This document shows positions 6,008-6,349 of a DNA stretch of 6,349 bases, piece by piece. The stretch is from contig JAQXEB010000178.1 of the NCBI GenBank assembly GCA_029251065.1, positions 1 to 6,349 of the forward strand. Reading direction: 5' to 3'. The stretch comes from Luminiphilus sp. (GTDB taxonomy: Bacteria > Pseudomonadota > Gammaproteobacteria > Pseudomonadales > Halieaceae). Made by a program: the position numbers and the translations under genes. The stretch's first letter is position 1; each line of letters begins with the position of its first letter. The notes under the pieces were generated by a model. That model made no database searches. It saw only the letters and a list, made by a program, of their open reading frames with translations, and was not told where the DNA came from.

Positions 6008-6349
6008 ATGAGCAAACACATCAAGCGGTATTTGAAGTACGTCAGAGGCATGAGTTTGATTGAGACGGTCTTCGCCTCTGCAGCCCTTTCTGTCGTGGTC
6101 GTTACGGGTCTTACCGTGGCCTCGGATACCATTAAGTCAAAAGCGAAGGGGGACGCCAGAGTCGCAATGTTATCGGAAAATGTTGCTTCGATAGAGAAGG
6201 CTAGACATGACCGATACGCTGACGGATTCAATATTGCGACTGCGAATGACCCAACGGCAACGGGACGTACGATAGATCGGCGGCGACTGCTGGATGCAGA
6301 TAAGAATAAGTTAAATGCGCTAAAAGCGACTTATGAGCAAGATGGCGCA
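6008..6349 (+). CDS. Prepilin-type protein, 3' partial (minor pilin of unassigned subtype)
   Basis: An open frame from ATG 6008 runs past the window end, giving 114 residues. A basic leader, MSKHIKRYLKYVRG, precedes MSLIETVFASAALSVVVVTG. This is a clear prepilin peptidase site after G14, with Met at +1 and Glu19 at +5, followed by a single hydrophobic helix. The visible remainder (residues 40-114) is hydrophilic, rich in Lys, Arg, Asp and Ala, probably helical, and has no cysteine. I do not recognise it as PilV, PilE or another named subtype. It follows the PilX-like gene by 14 nt with its own ribosome site, so it belongs to the same operon. In the well-known Pseudomonas order a large pilY1 gene follows pilX, so another prepilin here is a departure. 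The prepilin call rests on the N-terminus and is strong; the role is inferred from neighbours. Confidence 0.8.
   Translation, partial: MSKHIKRYLKYVRGMSLIETVFASAALSVVVVTGLTVASDTIKSKAKGDARVAMLSENVASIEKARHDRYADGFNIATANDPTATGRTIDRRRLLDADKNKLNALKATYEQDGA

Noticed and set aside
5752..6231. 159-codon open frame on the minus strand
   Set aside because: It lies opposite the PilX-like gene end and the fourth prepilin, both of which have clear family signatures and starts. Its translation shows no recognisable domain.

Overview
The window reads as a compact stretch of proteobacterial chromosome, most likely from a marine gammaproteobacterium. That placement is an inference from the type IV pilus minor pilin genes, the TauD-type dioxygenase, intermediate GC content and tight gene spacing. 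No marker gene in the window proves it. Every gene I can support lies on the + strand. I see no tRNA, rRNA, CRISPR array or insertion sequence.

Region 1 (1-1798) is a two-gene metabolic unit. It holds the C-terminal part of a nitronate monooxygenase-like FMN protein, then, after a 2-nt gap, a complete soluble class I-type HMG-CoA reductase. A strong intrinsic terminator at 1766-1798 closes the unit.

Region 2 (1858-3963) is one long gene for a 701-residue protein and is the most unusual item here. Its N-terminal third is a TauD-like Fe(II)/2-oxoglutarate dioxygenase with an apparently intact metal triad. A short helical, TPR-like middle follows. The C-terminal half is an ATP-grasp ligase-like domain with its Mg-binding D/E/N residues. 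An oxygenase and an ATP-dependent ligase in one chain suggest a small-molecule or peptide tailoring enzyme of unknown product.

Region 3 (3964-4087) is a 124-nt gap. It has an AT-rich inverted repeat, an exact TTGACA hexamer and no convincing terminator.

Region 4 (about 4088-6349) is a minor pilin (pseudopilin) operon: a FimT/GspH-like prepilin, a PilW-like prepilin, a PilX-like protein and a fourth prepilin cut off by the window end. Start and stop codons overlap at the first two junctions, and a clear ribosome binding site precedes the fourth gene. These proteins would be inserted in the inner membrane, processed by the prepilin peptidase where the site is present, and would prime or cap type IV pili or a related secretion pseudopilus. 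The three coding regions look functionally unrelated.
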